Below, in pieces: positions 7,978 to 17,707 of a stretch of 64,000 nucleotides of DNA. Source of the DNA: Streptomyces olivoverticillatus (GTDB lineage Bacteria > Actinomycetota > Actinomycetes > Streptomycetales > Streptomycetaceae). The translations under genes were made by a program, and so were the position numbers. The DNA is taken from NCBI RefSeq assembly GCF_014203555.1, contig NZ_JACHJH010000003.1, forward strand, positions 67,362 through 131,361, given 5' to 3'. Within the stretch, counting starts at the first letter, position 1. Each line of letters opens with the position of its first letter. Under the pieces are notes generated by a model that was given only the letters and a program-made list of their open reading frames with translations, was not told the origin of the DNA and ran no database searches.

Positions 7978-8217
7978 TCAGCCGTTGACGCAGGTGTTGC
8001 CGAAGGTCGGGTTGAGCAGGCCGACGACGTCGATCGTGTTCCCGCAGATGTTGATCGGGATCTGGATCGGGATCTGGATGACGTTGCCCGAGATGACGCC
8101 CGGAGAGCCCGCAGCGACGGCGCCCGCGTCGGAGTCGGCGAAGGCGATCCCCGAGGTGCCGGTGACGGCGAGGCCGGCAGCGGCGGTCAGCAGGGCTGCC
8201 TTGGCGGTACGCGACAT
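7978..8217 (-). CDS. short chaplin, secreted surface-active amyloid protein
   Basis: Chaplins are secreted by Streptomyces and assemble into amyloid fibres that make aerial hyphae and spores water-repellent. This 79-residue protein has a signal peptide (MSRTAKAALLTAAAGLAVTG... with Ala-x-Ala near IAFA) and then one chaplin domain. The domain shows SPGVISGNV, the alternating IQIPIQIPIN strand, CGNTIDVVGLLNP and FGNTC, with the two conserved cysteines. One domain and no sortase signal make it a short (ChpD-H type) chaplin. A GAAAGG ribosome site ends seven bases before ATG 8217. It is divergent from the zinc-ribbon SDR gene. Confidence 0.95.
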   Translation of the reverse strand: MSRTAKAALLTAAAGLAVTGTSGIAFADSDAGAVAAGSPGVISGNVIQIPIQIPINICGNTIDVVGLLNPTFGNTCVNG

Positions 8218-8439
8218 GTTTAAACCTTTCTAACGGGTGGTGAGTGGCAATTGTGGCTTCCGGTTCCTACAGAGTCGGGCCAATTTGGGCGTTGGTGGGG
8301 TGAATTAACCCGGAAAGGTCAATAAGTCGGATGTACTGCCCGGCGGGGTGTGACGTACGTGATTGGCGTGCTCGCGTCCGGCTACGTACAGTTTCCTGGA
8401 ACCTTTATCGAACAAACGGACTGGGAAACGACAGCGGTC

Positions 8440-9924
8440 ATGACCGTCACTGAAGAAAACCGCGACGGTGCAGGCCACCTGTCGGGCACGGACACGGGCA
8501 TAGCCCCGGAGCGAATGGCGATCTTCCTGAGCGTGCTCGAGGAGCTCGACGACCTTCCGGTCGACCACCCCGACGCGATAGCCGTCCGCCGGGCCACCTC
8601 CGGCGTCTACCGCACGGTCAAGCAGCGCCGCCGTCAGGAGCGCCGGGCCGCCAAGACCGCCCACGACCGGTCGGTCACCGAGGCCACGGCCACCGGATCC
8701 GCCGAGCGCATCGACGACGAGACGCAGGGGCTGCTGCCCAGCTCCTCGACCGCCGGGGAGATCGCGGGCATCCTGGAGCGCCCCCGCTCCTGCTACACCT
8801 GCAAGACCCGCTACGTCGAGGTCGACGCCTTCTACCACCAGCTGTGCCGGGACTGCGCGACGGAGAACCGCGCCCGCCGCGACGCGCGCGCCGACCTCAC
8901 CGGCCGACGCGCCCTGCTCACGGGCGGCCGGGCCAAGATCGGCATGTACATCGCGCTGCGGCTGTTGCGGGACGGCGCGCACACCACCATCACCACCCGC
9001 TTCCCCAACGACGCCATCCGGCGCTTCAAGGCGATGCCGGACAGCGACGAGTGGATCCACCGGCTCAAGGTCGTGGGCATCGACCTGCGCGACCCGGCGC
9101 AGGTCGTCGCACTCGCCGACTCGGTCGCGGCCGAGGGCCCGCTCGACATCCTGATCAACAACGCCGCCCAGACGGTCCGCCGCTCCCCGCGCGCCTACAG
9201 CGAGCTGGTCGCGGCCGAGTCCGCTCCGCTGCCGGCCGGCGAGCTGCCCGCCGCCGAGGTGATCGGCACCTTCGGCAGCGGCGCGGTGGACGCCGTGGCC
9301 GCCCTGCCGGGCCCGCGCGGCGAGGCCCTGTCCGCGCAGGACGTCACCGACCTGGCGCTCGTCAGCGGCTCGGCTTCCCTGGCCCGCATCGAGGCGGGCA
9401 CGGCGATCGACGCCGGCGGCCTGGTCCCGGACCTGGACTCCACCAACAGCTGGATCCAGACCGTCTCCGAGGTCGACCCGGTCGAGCTGCTCGAAGTCCA
9501 GCTGTGCAACTCCACGGCGCCCTTCATCCTGATCAGCCGCCTCCGCCCGGCCATGGCCGCCTCCGCGGCCCGCCGTACCTACGTGGTCAACGTCTCCGCC
9601 ATGGAGGGCGTGTTCAGCCGCGGCTACAAGGGCGCCGGGCATCCGCACACGAACATGGCCAAGGCCGCGCTGAACATGCTGACGCGCACCAGCGCCCAGG
9701 AGATGTTCGAGGCCGACGGCATCCTGATGACCGCCGTCGACACGGGCTGGATCACGGACGAGCGCCCGCACCCGGACAAGGTCCGCCTCGCCGCGGCAGG
9801 CTTCCATGCGCCGCTCGACCTGGTGGACGGCGCGGCGCGGGTCTACGACCCGATCGTGCGCGGCGAGCAGGGCGAGGACCTGTACGGGTGCTTCCTGAAG
9901 GACTACCGCAAGTCGGACTGGTAG
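8440..9924 (+). CDS. SDR-family protein with an inserted zinc ribbon and altered catalytic Tyr
   Basis: The 494-residue protein starts with about 115 residues of helical, Arg-rich sequence. A four-cysteine ribbon follows (C118, C121, C136, C139) and then a short-chain dehydrogenase fold. The nucleotide loop reads TGGRAKIG (161-168), followed by DILINNAAQ, the NVS serine and VDTGWITDE. At the active-site YxxxK position the sequence is TNMAK, so the usual tyrosine is replaced by threonine while the lysine stays. Such proteins may not be simple oxidoreductases. ATG 8440 is chosen; ATG 8350 in the same frame would add 30 residues. The gene is divergent from the chaplin and has its own terminator at 9933-9967. 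Confidence 0.7.
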   Translation: MTVTEENRDGAGHLSGTDTGIAPERMAIFLSVLEELDDLPVDHPDAIAVRRATSGVYRTVKQRRRQERRAAKTAHDRSVTEATATGSAERIDDETQGLLPSSSTAGEIAGILERPRSCYTCKTRYVEVDAFYHQLCRDCATENRARRDARADLTGRRALLTGGRAKIGMYIALRLLRDGAHTTITTRFPNDAIRRFKAMPDSDEWIHRLKVVGIDLRDPAQVVALADSVAAEGPLDILINNAAQTVRRSPRAYSELVAAESAPLPAGELPAAEVIGTFGSGAVDAVAALPGPRGEALSAQDVTDLALVSGSASLARIEAGTAIDAGGLVPDLDSTNSWIQTVSEVDPVELLEVQLCNSTAPFILISRLRPAMAASAARRTYVVNVSAMEGVFSRGYKGAGHPHTNMAKAALNMLTRTSAQEMFEADGILMTAVDTGWITDERPHPDKVRLAAAGFHAPLDLVDGAARVYDPIVRGEQGEDLYGCFLKDYRKSDW

Positions 9925-9932
9925 GCGACCCG

Positions 9933-9967
9933 GCGCCGGGCGGGCGGGGCACCTGCCCGCCCGGCGC
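9933..9967. terminator. 13-bp perfect stem-loop terminator
   Basis: The arms at 9933-9945 and 9955-9967 are fully complementary GC-rich 13-mers with a 9-base loop. They begin eight bases after the SDR stop codon. The hairpin also lies downstream of tsaD on the opposite strand, so it may serve both genes. Confidence 0.75.
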
Positions 9968-10032
9968 ATGAGGGGCCCATCAGGACAGGTGCCCCCGCAC
10001 GGCGTCCAGCGCCTGCCGGAGCCCGTCGACCG

Positions 10033-11166
10033 TCACCACCGTCCGGCCGCCACCACGCCCGGACGGCCTTGCGGCAGACGGTCCCGCACGGCCAGCGCCA
10101 GCGCCCGCGCGCCGCGGGCGACCGGGTGGAGTGCCGCGTACTCCAGTGGCGCGGAGGGGTCCACGGACAGGTCGAGCGGCGCGGGCTCGGCTCCCGCGCG
10201 CACCAGCAGGTCGCCGACGGCGGCGATCATCGCGCCGTTGTCGGTGCACAGCCGCAGCGGGGGGACGCGCAGTTCGATGCCCGCGGCGTCGCAGCGCTGC
10301 CGGGCCAGCGCCCGCACCCGGGAGTTCGCGGCCACGCCGCCGACCACGACGAGGGTGGACACGCCGTGGTCGGTGCAGGCGGCGAGGGCCTTGCGGGTGA
10401 GGACGTCGGCCACCGCCTCCTGCAAGGACGCGGCGCCGTCCGGGACCGGCAGAGGCCGCCCGGCGGCCCGGTGCTGCTCGGCCCAGCGGGCGGCGGCGGT
10501 CTTCAGCCCGGAGAAGGAGAACGCATAGCGGTCGTCGCGCGGGCCCGTCAGGGGGCGCGGGAAAGCCACCGCGCGCGGGTCGCCGTCGCGCGCCGCGCGG
10601 TCGACGGCGGGCCCGCCGGGGTAGGGCAGGCCGAAGACGCGCGCGACCTTGTCGAAGCACTCGCCCGCCGCGTCGTCGAGCGTGTCGCCGAGGTGGACGA
10701 TCGGGTCGCGTGCCAGATCCCGTACGAGCAGCAGCGAGGTGTGCCCGCCGGAGACGATCAGCACCATGCAGGGGTTGGGCAGCGGCCCGTGTTCGAGGGT
10801 GTCGGCGGCCACGTGCCCGGCCAGGTGGTGCACCCCGTACAGCGGCACGCCCAGCGAATAGGCCAGGCCCTTGGCCGCCGCGACGCCCACCTGGAGGGCG
10901 CCGGACAGCCCCGGGCCGGTCGTCACGGCCACCGCGCCGATGTCGCGCATCGACAGGCCCGCGTCGGCGAGCGCGGCCCGGACGACCGGGGTGGCCGCAT
11001 GGACGTGGGCGCGGGCCGCGATCTCCGGCACGACGCCGCCGAAGCGGGCGTGCTCGTCCATGCTGGACGCCACGGCGTGGCCCAGCAGTTGCCCGTCCCG
11101 GACGAGACCGGCGCCGGTCTCGTCGCACGACGACTCGATACCCAGGACCACCGGTGAACGCCTCAC
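10033..11166 (-). CDS. tsaD: tRNA N6-threonylcarbamoyladenosine transferase (TsaD/Kae1 family)
   Basis: TsaD transfers the threonylcarbamoyl group onto A37 of ANN-decoding tRNAs, together with TsaB and TsaE. The 377-residue protein starts [16 protein letters not shown] and keeps the metal histidines in HHLAGHVAA. It also has [38 protein letters not shown] and CTDNGAMIA. All ASKHA motifs look intact. GTG 11166 is chosen because GGAGA lies seven bases before it. It does not sit with tsaB, tsaE or rimI, the usual neighbours; instead it is divergent from cobL. It may be a second copy or a specialised paralogue. Confidence 0.88.
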   Translation of the reverse strand: MRRSPVVLGIESSCDETGAGLVRDGQLLGHAVASSMDEHARFGGVVPEIAARAHVHAATPVVRAALADAGLSMRDIGAVAVTTGPGLSGALQVGVAAAKGLAYSLGVPLYGVHHLAGHVAADTLEHGPLPNPCMVLIVSGGHTSLLLVRDLARDPIVHLGDTLDDAAGECFDKVARVFGLPYPGGPAVDRAARDGDPRAVAFPRPLTGPRDDRYAFSFSGLKTAAARWAEQHRAAGRPLPVPDGAASLQEAVADVLTRKALAACTDHGVSTLVVVGGVAANSRVRALARQRCDAAGIELRVPPLRLCTDNGAMIAAVGDLLVRAGAEPAPLDLSVDPSAPLEYAALHPVARGARALALAVRDRLPQGRPGVVAAGRW

Positions 11167-11194
11167 GAGTATGTCTCCTGCCTTCGATAAGTAA

Positions 11195-11211
11195 TTGCAC
11201 ATTGTATGCAA
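11195..11211. promoter_or_regulatory. TTGCA-N7-TGCAA inverted repeat between tsaD and cobL
   Basis: A 17-base dyad, TTGCA-N7-TGCAA, lies in an unusually AT-rich patch 29 bases before the tsaD start and about 95 bases before cobL. The minus strand also contains TACAAT, a possible -10 element. This looks like an operator overlapping the tsaD promoter. The binding protein is unknown. Confidence 0.35.
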
Positions 11212-11304
11212 CAAGGTCGGGGCGGGCAGCCCGGCAGCGGTGACGTCCGCGCAGGTCAGTAGAGTTCCGGTGCCCCTGATCACCGCCGAACCCGAGGTGT
11301 GCCC

Positions 11305-12543
11305 GTGACCCATCACCCCGTGACGGTCGTCGGTGTCGGCGCCGACGGCTGGCAGGGCCTCGCCCCCGCCTCCCGGGAGGCGTTGCTCGCCGCCGAGGTG
11401 CTGATCGGCGGCCCCCGTCAGCTCGCCCTGCTGCCGCCCGAGTGCGCCGGCGAACAGGTCGCCTGGCCCTCGCCGCTGCGGCCCGCCGTGCCGGGGCTGC
11501 TGGCCGCGCACGCCGCGCGGCGCGTGTGCGTGCTCGCCAGCGGCGATCCCATGTTCTTCGGCATCGGGCGCACGCTCGTCGACGTCCTCGGCGACCCCGC
11601 CCGGCTGCGGGTGCTGCCGCACCCCTCGTCCGTCTCCCACGCCTGCGCCCGGCTCGGCTGGCCGCTGCAGGACACCGACGTGCTCAGCCTCGTCGGCCGC
11701 CCGCTCGGCACCGTCGCCGCCGCCCTGCATCCCGGACGGCGGCTCCTCCTGCTCAGCGCCGACGCACGGACACCCGCGGCGGTGGCCGCGCTGCTGCGCG
11801 AACGCGGCTTCGGGCCGAGCCGGATGACGGTGCTGGAACAACTCGGTGGCGACCGCGAGGCGCAGGCCGAGGGCACCGCCGACGACTGGCCGCATCCGCC
11901 CGGCGACCCCCTCAACGTCGTCGCCGTCGAGTGCCGCCGCGCCCCCGGCGCACCGCGGCTGCCGCTCACCCCCGGGCTCCCGGACGAAGCCTTCGAGCAC
12001 GACGGGCAGTTGACGAAGCGTCACGTGCGGGCGGCGACGCTCGCCGCCCTCGCCCCGGCGCCGGGGGAGCTGCTGTGGGACGTCGGCGGCGGCTCCGGCT
12101 CCATCGGCATCGAATGGATGCGGGCCCACCCCGCCTGCCGGGCCGTCACCGTCGAGCGCGACCCCGTACGCGCCGGGCGCATCGCCCGTAACGCCGAGGC
12201 CCTCGGCGTCCCCGGGCTGCGCGTCGTCACCGGCGCCGCGCCCGGCGCGCTCGGCGGACTCCCGGTGCCGGACGCGGTGTTCGTCGGCGGCGGTCTCACC
12301 GCGCCGGGCGCCCTCGATGCCTGCTGGAACGCGCTGCCCCCGGGCGGCAGACTGGTCGCCAACACCGTCACCCTCGAATCCGAGGCCCTGCTCACCGACC
12401 GGTACCGGCGCCACGGCGGTGAACTGACCCGGCTCGCCGTCGCCCACGCCGTCCCCGTCGGCGGCTTCACCGGCTGGCGGCAGGCCATGCCGGTCACCCA
12501 GTGGTCCGTGGTCAAACCCGCACAAGGAGAACCCGACGCATGA
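11305..12543 (+). CDS. cobL: precorrin-6Y C5,15-methyltransferase (decarboxylating), CbiE-CbiT fusion
   Basis: CobL adds methyl groups at C5 and C15 of the corrin ring from SAM and decarboxylates the acetate side chain at C12. The 412-residue protein has an N-terminal CbiE tetrapyrrole-methylase domain: [39 protein letters not shown]-terminal CbiT domain follows: [37 protein letters not shown]. The fusion is usual in actinobacteria. GTG 11305 has GAGG six bases upstream; GTG 11299 is too close to it. The stop overlaps the cobM start by four bases, implying coupling. Confidence 0.93.
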   Translation: MTHHPVTVVGVGADGWQGLAPASREALLAAEVLIGGPRQLALLPPECAGEQVAWPSPLRPAVPGLLAAHAARRVCVLASGDPMFFGIGRTLVDVLGDPARLRVLPHPSSVSHACARLGWPLQDTDVLSLVGRPLGTVAAALHPGRRLLLLSADARTPAAVAALLRERGFGPSRMTVLEQLGGDREAQAEGTADDWPHPPGDPLNVVAVECRRAPGAPRLPLTPGLPDEAFEHDGQLTKRHVRAATLAALAPAPGELLWDVGGGSGSIGIEWMRAHPACRAVTVERDPVRAGRIARNAEALGVPGLRVVTGAAPGALGGLPVPDAVFVGGGLTAPGALDACWNALPPGGRLVANTVTLESEALLTDRYRRHGGELTRLAVAHAVPVGGFTGWRQAMPVTQWSVVKPAQGEPDA

Positions 12544-13319
12544 CCGTCCACTTCATCGGAGCGGGCCCCGGCGCCGCCGACCTCATCACGGTGCGCGGCG
12601 CGCGGACCCTCGCCCGGTGCGGGGTCTGCCTCTACGCGGGCAGCCTCGTCCCGCCCGAACTCCTCGCCGAGTGCCCGCCGGACGCCCGGCTCGTCGACAC
12701 GGCCCGGCTCGACCTCGACCAGATCACCGCCGAGTTCGTACGCGCCCACGAGGCCGGGCAGGACGTGGCGCGGCTGCACTCGGGCGACCCGGCCGTCTTC
12801 AGCGCCGTCGCCGAGCAGATGCGCCGCCTGGATGCCGTCGGCATTCCCTACGAGATCGTCCCCGGTGTCCCGGCCTTCGCCGCCGCGGCGGCCGCGCTCG
12901 GCCGCGAGCTGACCGTCCCGACCGTCGGCCAGACCGTCATCCTCACCCGCATCGCCCGCCAGGCCACCCCCATGCCCCCCGGCGAGGACCTCGCCACGCT
13001 CGGCCGCAGCGGCGCCCTGCTCGTCCTCCACCTCGCCGCCCGCTACACCGACCAGGTCGTGGCCGAACTCCTCCCGCACTACGGCGCCGACTGCCCGGCG
13101 GCCGTCGTCGCCATGGCCAGCCGCCCCGACGAGATCGTGCTGCGCGGCACCCTCTCCGACATCGCGGACCAGGTGAAGGCGGCGGGCGTCGTCCGCACCG
13201 CGGTCATCATCGTGGGCCGCACGCTTGCCGCCGAGCAGTTCCCGGACAGCTTCCTGTACTCGACGACCCGGGACCGCGACAGCTGCGGCCTGACCGTGCA
13301 GGAGCCGGCGGAGGGCTGA
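12540..13319 (+). CDS. cobM: precorrin-4 C11-methyltransferase
   Basis: CobM/CbiF methylates C11 of precorrin-4 with SAM. The 259-residue protein shows [58 protein letters not shown] and [14 protein letters not shown], the CobM-specific order. Length and motifs are complete. It overlaps cobL by ATGA. Nothing on the plus strand follows until cobK. Confidence 0.93.
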   Translation: MTVHFIGAGPGAADLITVRGARTLARCGVCLYAGSLVPPELLAECPPDARLVDTARLDLDQITAEFVRAHEAGQDVARLHSGDPAVFSAVAEQMRRLDAVGIPYEIVPGVPAFAAAAAALGRELTVPTVGQTVILTRIARQATPMPPGEDLATLGRSGALLVLHLAARYTDQVVAELLPHYGADCPAAVVAMASRPDEIVLRGTLSDIADQVKAAGVVRTAVIIVGRTLAAEQFPDSFLYSTTRDRDSCGLTVQEPAEG

Positions 13320-13555
13320 GCGCCGGAGACTCGGCCCTTGGACGCGAACTTGCCGAAGGCCTTGTCGAGGTTCTGGTCGACGAGGGCGGGGGCGCCCATC
13401 AGGTACAGAGTGACGTTGCCCTTGCGGACCGGTCGGCGCTCAGCGGCTTCTGGCCGAGGTCCGGCACGTCCGAGATCGGCGGCCGCCGGTCCGCCGCCCG
13501 CACCGGTGGAGCGAGCCGGGCCGTCGCTGGTCGTCCGGCGACCCTGCCGCGCTGG
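13320..13555. other. gap between cobM and cbiD with a possible gene remnant
   Basis: No intact gene is visible. On the minus strand a protein-like string, GNVTLYLMGAPALVDQNLD continuing KAFGKFASKG, can be read at about 13335-13420. It has no usable start and its frame runs on into antisense of cobM. It looks like a decayed fragment, but I cannot name a parent family. Confidence 0.25.
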
Positions 13556-14704
13556 TCAGCGGCCGCCCGGACCGAGGGGCTCCGCTTGGCCCACGATCGT
13601 GCCCGCGCGGTCGATGCAGATGACGTCGACCGCGACCGGTGCGCCGCGCAGCACGGCGAGCGCCTCGTCCCGGGCGGCCGCCGCGACGAGGTCGCCGAGG
13701 GGGACGCCGCGGGCGGCGCACAACTGGAGCGCTTCGAGGCCGGTGTTGGCGGTCTCCACGGCCTCGGCCAGATCCCCGGACGCACCGCCCCGGCGGGCCA
13801 GCTCCGCGAGGAAGCCTTTGTTCACCTGCGAGCGGGCCGAGTGCAGATCGAGGTGGCCCGCCGCCAGTTTGGACAGTTTGGCGAAGCCGCCCGCGACCGT
13901 GAGGCGGTCCACCGGGTGGCGGCGGATGTACTTGAGCACCGCGCCCGCGAAGTCGCCCATGTCCAGCAGCGCGTCCTCCGGCAGCCCGTGCACGGCCACC
14001 GCGACCTTCTCCGACGTCGAGCCCGTACAGCCCGCCACGTGCGTGCGGCCCGCCGCACGGGCGACGTCGACGCCGCGCCGGATGCTGTCGATCCAGGCGG
14101 AGCAGGAGTAGGGGACGACGATGCCCGTGGTGCCCAGGATGGAGATGCCGCCGAGGATGCCCAGCCGGGGGTTCCACGTGGAGCGGGCGATCTCCTCGCC
14201 GTGGTCGACGGAGACCTCGATCTCCACGTCGCCGCTGCCGCCGTGGCGGGCGGCGACCTCCGCGACGTGGTCGCCCATCATCCGCCGCGGCACCGGATTG
14301 ATCGCGGGCTCGCCGACGGGCAGCGGCAACCCGGGCCGGGTGACCGTGCCGACGCCCGGACCCGCCCGGAAGACCACCCCCGAGCCGGGCGGCAGCAACC
14401 GGACCGTGGCGCGGATCAGCGCGCCGTGCGTGACGTCCGGATCGTCCCCGGCGTCCTTGACTATCCCCACCATCGCCCGGCCGTCGGCGCCCAACTCCTC
14501 GGCGGCCAGCGCGAAGGCCGGGGTCTGCCCCTTGGGCAGCGTGATCGTCACCGGGTCGGGGAACTCCCCGGTGAGCAGCGCCGTGTACGCGGCCGTGGTG
14601 GCCGCGGTCGCACAGGCGCCCGTCGTCCAGCCGTGCCGCAGCCCGGTGTGCGCGAGCTGTGCGGTGCGGCCGCCGACGGCCTTCCCGGCAGCGGTCTCAG
14701 TCAC
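13556..14704 (-). CDS. cbiD: cobalt-precorrin-5B (C1)-methyltransferase
   Basis: CbiD methylates C1 during ring contraction in the cobalt-early (anaerobic-type) corrin route. The 382-residue protein contains LRHGWTTGACATAATTAAY, VEIEVSVDHGEEIA, LGILGGISILGTTGIV, AGCTGSTSEK and GGFAKLSKLA, all family hallmarks. GTG 14704 is used, with a GGAG ribosome site; homologues start near here. It is divergent from cobK with 74 bases between starts. Its presence beside CobG and CobK implies that a CbiD-type enzyme stands in for CobF. Confidence 0.93.
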   Translation of the reverse strand: MTETAAGKAVGGRTAQLAHTGLRHGWTTGACATAATTAAYTALLTGEFPDPVTITLPKGQTPAFALAAEELGADGRAMVGIVKDAGDDPDVTHGALIRATVRLLPPGSGVVFRAGPGVGTVTRPGLPLPVGEPAINPVPRRMMGDHVAEVAARHGGSGDVEIEVSVDHGEEIARSTWNPRLGILGGISILGTTGIVVPYSCSAWIDSIRRGVDVARAAGRTHVAGCTGSTSEKVAVAVHGLPEDALLDMGDFAGAVLKYIRRHPVDRLTVAGGFAKLSKLAAGHLDLHSARSQVNKGFLAELARRGGASGDLAEAVETANTGLEALQLCAARGVPLGDLVAAAARDEALAVLRGAPVAVDVICIDRAGTIVGQAEPLGPGGR

Positions 14705-14778
14705 GGTCCGCTCCGGGATTAGGGTGGGCCGTGACCCACGACAGCCCGGCACTGCGGGCCCGAACGGAAGGGCACGCG

Positions 14779-15555
14779 GTGAGCGGCCTGCGCCACATCC
14801 TGATCCTCGGCGGTACGACCGAGGCCCGGCAGCTGGCCGCCGAGCTGGCCGCCGATCCCGCCCTGCGCGTCACCAGCTCGCTGGCGGGGCGCGTCGCCGA
14901 GCCGCGGCTGCCCGCGGGGCAGGTGCGCATCGGGGGGTTCGGGGGGCCCGAGGGCCTCGCGAAGTGGCTGCGCGAGCAGCAGGTGGACGCGCTCATCGAC
15001 GCCACCCATCCTTTCGCCGGCACGATCAGTTTCAACGCGGCGCGGGCCGCCGCAGACGTCCATGTTCCCCTGCTCGCCGTCCGCCGCCCCGGTTGGGTGC
15101 CGGAACCGGGCGACGCCTGGCACGACGTGGCCTCGCTGGACGAGGCGGCGCGGGCGCTGCCCGCGCTGGGGGAGCGGGTGTTCCTCACGACGGGCCGGAT
15201 GGGGCTCGGCGCCTTCGCCCACCTGGACGCCCTGTGGTTCCTCGTCCGCTCCGTGGACGCACCCGAGGGCCCCGTCCCGCCCCGCATGGAGGTGGTCCTG
15301 GACCGGGGCCCCTTCACCCTGGACGGCGAGCGGGAACTGCTGCGCCGCCATCGCATCGACGTCCTGGTCACGAAGGACAGCGGTGCGGCGGCGACCTCCG
15401 CGAAACTGGCCGCCGCCCGCGAGGCGGGCGTGCCGGTGGTGGTCGTACGGCGACCGCCCGTGCCGGAAGGGGTTTCGGTGGCGTCCGGGGTGGCCGAGGC
15501 GGTGCGGTGGCTGCGTGCCGCCGGACGGACCGGTGTCGGACCGTCCGGCGACTGA
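14779..15555 (+). CDS. cobK: precorrin-6A reductase
   Basis: CobK reduces precorrin-6A to dihydroprecorrin-6 with NADPH. The 258-residue protein shows ILILGGTTEARQLAAELA at the nucleotide-binding end. It continues with IGGFGGPEGLAKWL, DALIDATHPFAGTISFNA and LVTKDSGAAATSAKL. All are typical of CobK/CbiJ. GTG 14779 has GGAAG upstream at good spacing. The gene is tail-to-tail with cobIJ, with only two bases between the stops. Confidence 0.93.
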   Translation: MSGLRHILILGGTTEARQLAAELAADPALRVTSSLAGRVAEPRLPAGQVRIGGFGGPEGLAKWLREQQVDALIDATHPFAGTISFNAARAAADVHVPLLAVRRPGWVPEPGDAWHDVASLDEAARALPALGERVFLTTGRMGLGAFAHLDALWFLVRSVDAPEGPVPPRMEVVLDRGPFTLDGERELLRRHRIDVLVTKDSGAAATSAKLAAAREAGVPVVVVRRPPVPEGVSVASGVAEAVRWLRAAGRTGVGPSGD

Positions 15556-15557
15556 CG

Positions 15558-17069
15558 TCACGCCTCCGGATACCGCCGCGGCGTCCACACGATCTCCTCG
15601 CCGCCGTCCGCGCCCCGGCGCACCGCGCGGGTCTGCGTCGAGCCCACGATGAGCAGCGTGCGCATGTCGACCTCGGCCGGGTCCAGCTTTCCGAGCCGGA
15701 CGATGCGTACGGACTCCTCCGGACCGCCCACGTCGCGGGCGAGGACCACCGGGGTCTCCGGTGAGCGGTGCTCCAGGAGGAGGTCCCGGGCCTTGCCGAC
15801 CTGCCAGATGCGGCTGCGGGAGCCGGGGTTGTACAGGGCCAGCACCAAGTCCGCGGCCGCCGCGGCGCGCAGCCGCTCCGCAATGACCTCCCACGGCTTG
15901 AGGCGGTCGGAGAGCGAGACGACCGCGTAGTCGTGGCCGAGCGGCGCGCCCGCCCGCGAGGCGGCGGCGTGGGCCGCGGTCATGCCCGGCACCACGCGCA
16001 CCGGGATCTCGCGGTAGGGGCCCTCCGAGGCGACCTCCAGGACCGCCGTCGCCATGGCGAAGACGCCCGGGTCGCCGGACGAGACGACGGCCACGCGCCG
16101 CCCCTGCCGGGCCAGGTCGAGGGCGAACTCGGCGCGCTCGGACTCCACCTTGTTGTCGGACGCGTGCCGGAGCTGGCCAGGACGCATCGGAACCCGGTCG
16201 ACGTAGGTGCTGTAGCCGACGATGTCCTCCGCCGCCGCCAGCACGCCCCGCGCCTCGGGCGTCAGCCACAACGGGCCCGCCGGGCCCAGCCCGACGACCG
16301 CGACCTCGCCCGCGTGAGCGGCGGGCGGCTGTGCGTCGACGCGGCTCGGCAGCACCGCCACCGAGAAGTACGGCACCGACTCCGGGTCCACGTCCGCCAG
16401 CCGGCCGGTCCGCTCGCCGCTCATCGTCGCCCGCTCGACGTACCGCGCCTCCGCCAGCCGCCCCGAGCGCTCCAACGCGCCCCGCACGGCGGGGAAGGTG
16501 CGCCCGAGCTTCATCACCACGGCGGAGTCCGTCGCGGCGAGCCTGGCCGTGAGCTCCTCCTCGGGCAGCGTGCCCGGCAGGATCGTCAGGATCTCCTCGC
16601 CCTCGACCAGCGGTTCGCCGAGGCGGGCCGCCGCCGCGCTGACGGAGGTGACGCCGGGCACGACCTCCGTCGGATAGCGGTGGGCGAGCCGCTTGTGCAT
16701 GTGCATGTACGAGCTGTAGAAGAGCGGGTCGCCCTCCGCCAGCACGGCCACTGTGCGCCCGGCGTCCAAGTGCGCGGCGAGCCGGGCGGCGGCCTCCTCG
16801 TAGAACTCCTCCATCGCGCCCCGGTAGCCGCCGGGGTGGTCGGTGGTCTCCGTGGTGACGGGGTAGACCAGCGGCTCCTCGATGTGGTCCGGGCGCAGAT
16901 GGCCGGCGGCGATGGAGCGCGCGATGCTGCGGCCGTGCCGGGCGCTGTGGTACGCCACGACGTCCGCGTCCCGGATGCACTCGACGGCGCGCAGGGTCAG
17001 CAGCGACGGATCGCCGGGCCCCAGCCCGACTCCGTACAGCCGGCCCGTCGTCAAAGGCTGCTCGCTCAC
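15558..17069 (-). CDS. cobIJ: fused precorrin-2 C20-methyltransferase / precorrin-3B C17-methyltransferase
   Basis: This 503-residue protein joins two SAM-dependent tetrapyrrole methylases. Residues 1-245 are CobI-like: [52 protein letters not shown]. They methylate C20 of precorrin-2. Residues from about 250 are CobJ-like: [58 protein letters not shown]. They methylate C17 with ring contraction. The fusion is common in actinobacteria. GTG 17069 overlaps the cobH stop by four bases, placing it third in a cobG-cobH-cobIJ operon. Confidence 0.95.
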   Translation of the reverse strand: MSEQPLTTGRLYGVGLGPGDPSLLTLRAVECIRDADVVAYHSARHGRSIARSIAAGHLRPDHIEEPLVYPVTTETTDHPGGYRGAMEEFYEEAAARLAAHLDAGRTVAVLAEGDPLFYSSYMHMHKRLAHRYPTEVVPGVTSVSAAAARLGEPLVEGEEILTILPGTLPEEELTARLAATDSAVVMKLGRTFPAVRGALERSGRLAEARYVERATMSGERTGRLADVDPESVPYFSVAVLPSRVDAQPPAAHAGEVAVVGLGPAGPLWLTPEARGVLAAAEDIVGYSTYVDRVPMRPGQLRHASDNKVESERAEFALDLARQGRRVAVVSSGDPGVFAMATAVLEVASEGPYREIPVRVVPGMTAAHAAASRAGAPLGHDYAVVSLSDRLKPWEVIAERLRAAAAADLVLALYNPGSRSRIWQVGKARDLLLEHRSPETPVVLARDVGGPEESVRIVRLGKLDPAEVDMRTLLIVGSTQTRAVRRGADGGEEIVWTPRRYPEA

Positions 17070-17707
17070 TCTTCCTCGCTCGCTATCGCATTGATCGCGG
17101 CCGCGGCCATGGCGCTGCCGCCGCGCCGCCCCCGCACCACCAGGTACTCCAGCCCCAACGGGCTCTCGGCCAGGGCGTCCTTCGACTCGGCGGCACCGAT
17201 GAAGCCGACCGGGATGCCGATGACGGCGGCCGGGCGCGGCGCGCCCTCCGCGACCATCTCCAGGAGCCGGAAGAGCGCGGTCGGCGCGTTGCCGACGGCC
17301 ACCACCGAGCCCTCCAGCTTGTCGCGCCACAGCTCCAGGGCGGCGGCGCTGCGGGTGGTGCCCATGCTGCGGGCCAGGTCGGGCACGCGCGGATCCGCGA
17401 GGGTGCACAGCACCTCGTTGTCGGCGGGCAGCCGCTTGCGGGTGACGCCGCTGGCGACCATGTTCGCGTCGCACAGGATGGGCGCCCCGGCGCGCAGCGC
17501 CTCGCGGGCGCGCGCCACCACCTGCGGGCTGTAGGCGAGGTCCTTGACCAGATCGGTCATCCCGCACGCGTGGATCATGCGGACCGTCACCTGGGAGACG
17601 TCCGGCGGAAGCCCGCCGAGGTCGGCCTCGGCCCGGATGGTGGCGAAGGACTGGCGGTAGATGGACGCGCCGTCCTTGTCGTAGTCGAACACAGTGCCCT
17701 CGTTCAT
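17066..17707 (-). CDS. cobH: precorrin-8X methylmutase
   Basis: CobH moves a methyl group from C11 to C12 to give hydrogenobyrinic acid. The 213-residue protein shows [18 protein letters not shown], with the catalytic histidine. It continues with [50 protein letters not shown] and [16 protein letters not shown]. Motifs are complete. ATG 17707 overlaps the cobG stop by four bases, and its own stop overlaps the cobIJ GTG, so the three genes are translationally coupled. Confidence 0.96.
   Translation of the reverse strand: MNEGTVFDYDKDGASIYRQSFATIRAEADLGGLPPDVSQVTVRMIHACGMTDLVKDLAYSPQVVARAREALRAGAPILCDANMVASGVTRKRLPADNEVLCTLADPRVPDLARSMGTTRSAAALELWRDKLEGSVVAVGNAPTALFRLLEMVAEGAPRPAAVIGIPVGFIGAAESKDALAESPLGLEYLVVRGRRGGSAMAAAAINAIASEEE

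Noticed and set aside
10033..12525. An 830-codon minus frame that would fuse tsaD to a long N-terminal extension
   Set aside because: The part beyond 11166 is antisense of cobL, and tsaD has a good GTG start with a ribosome site at 11166.
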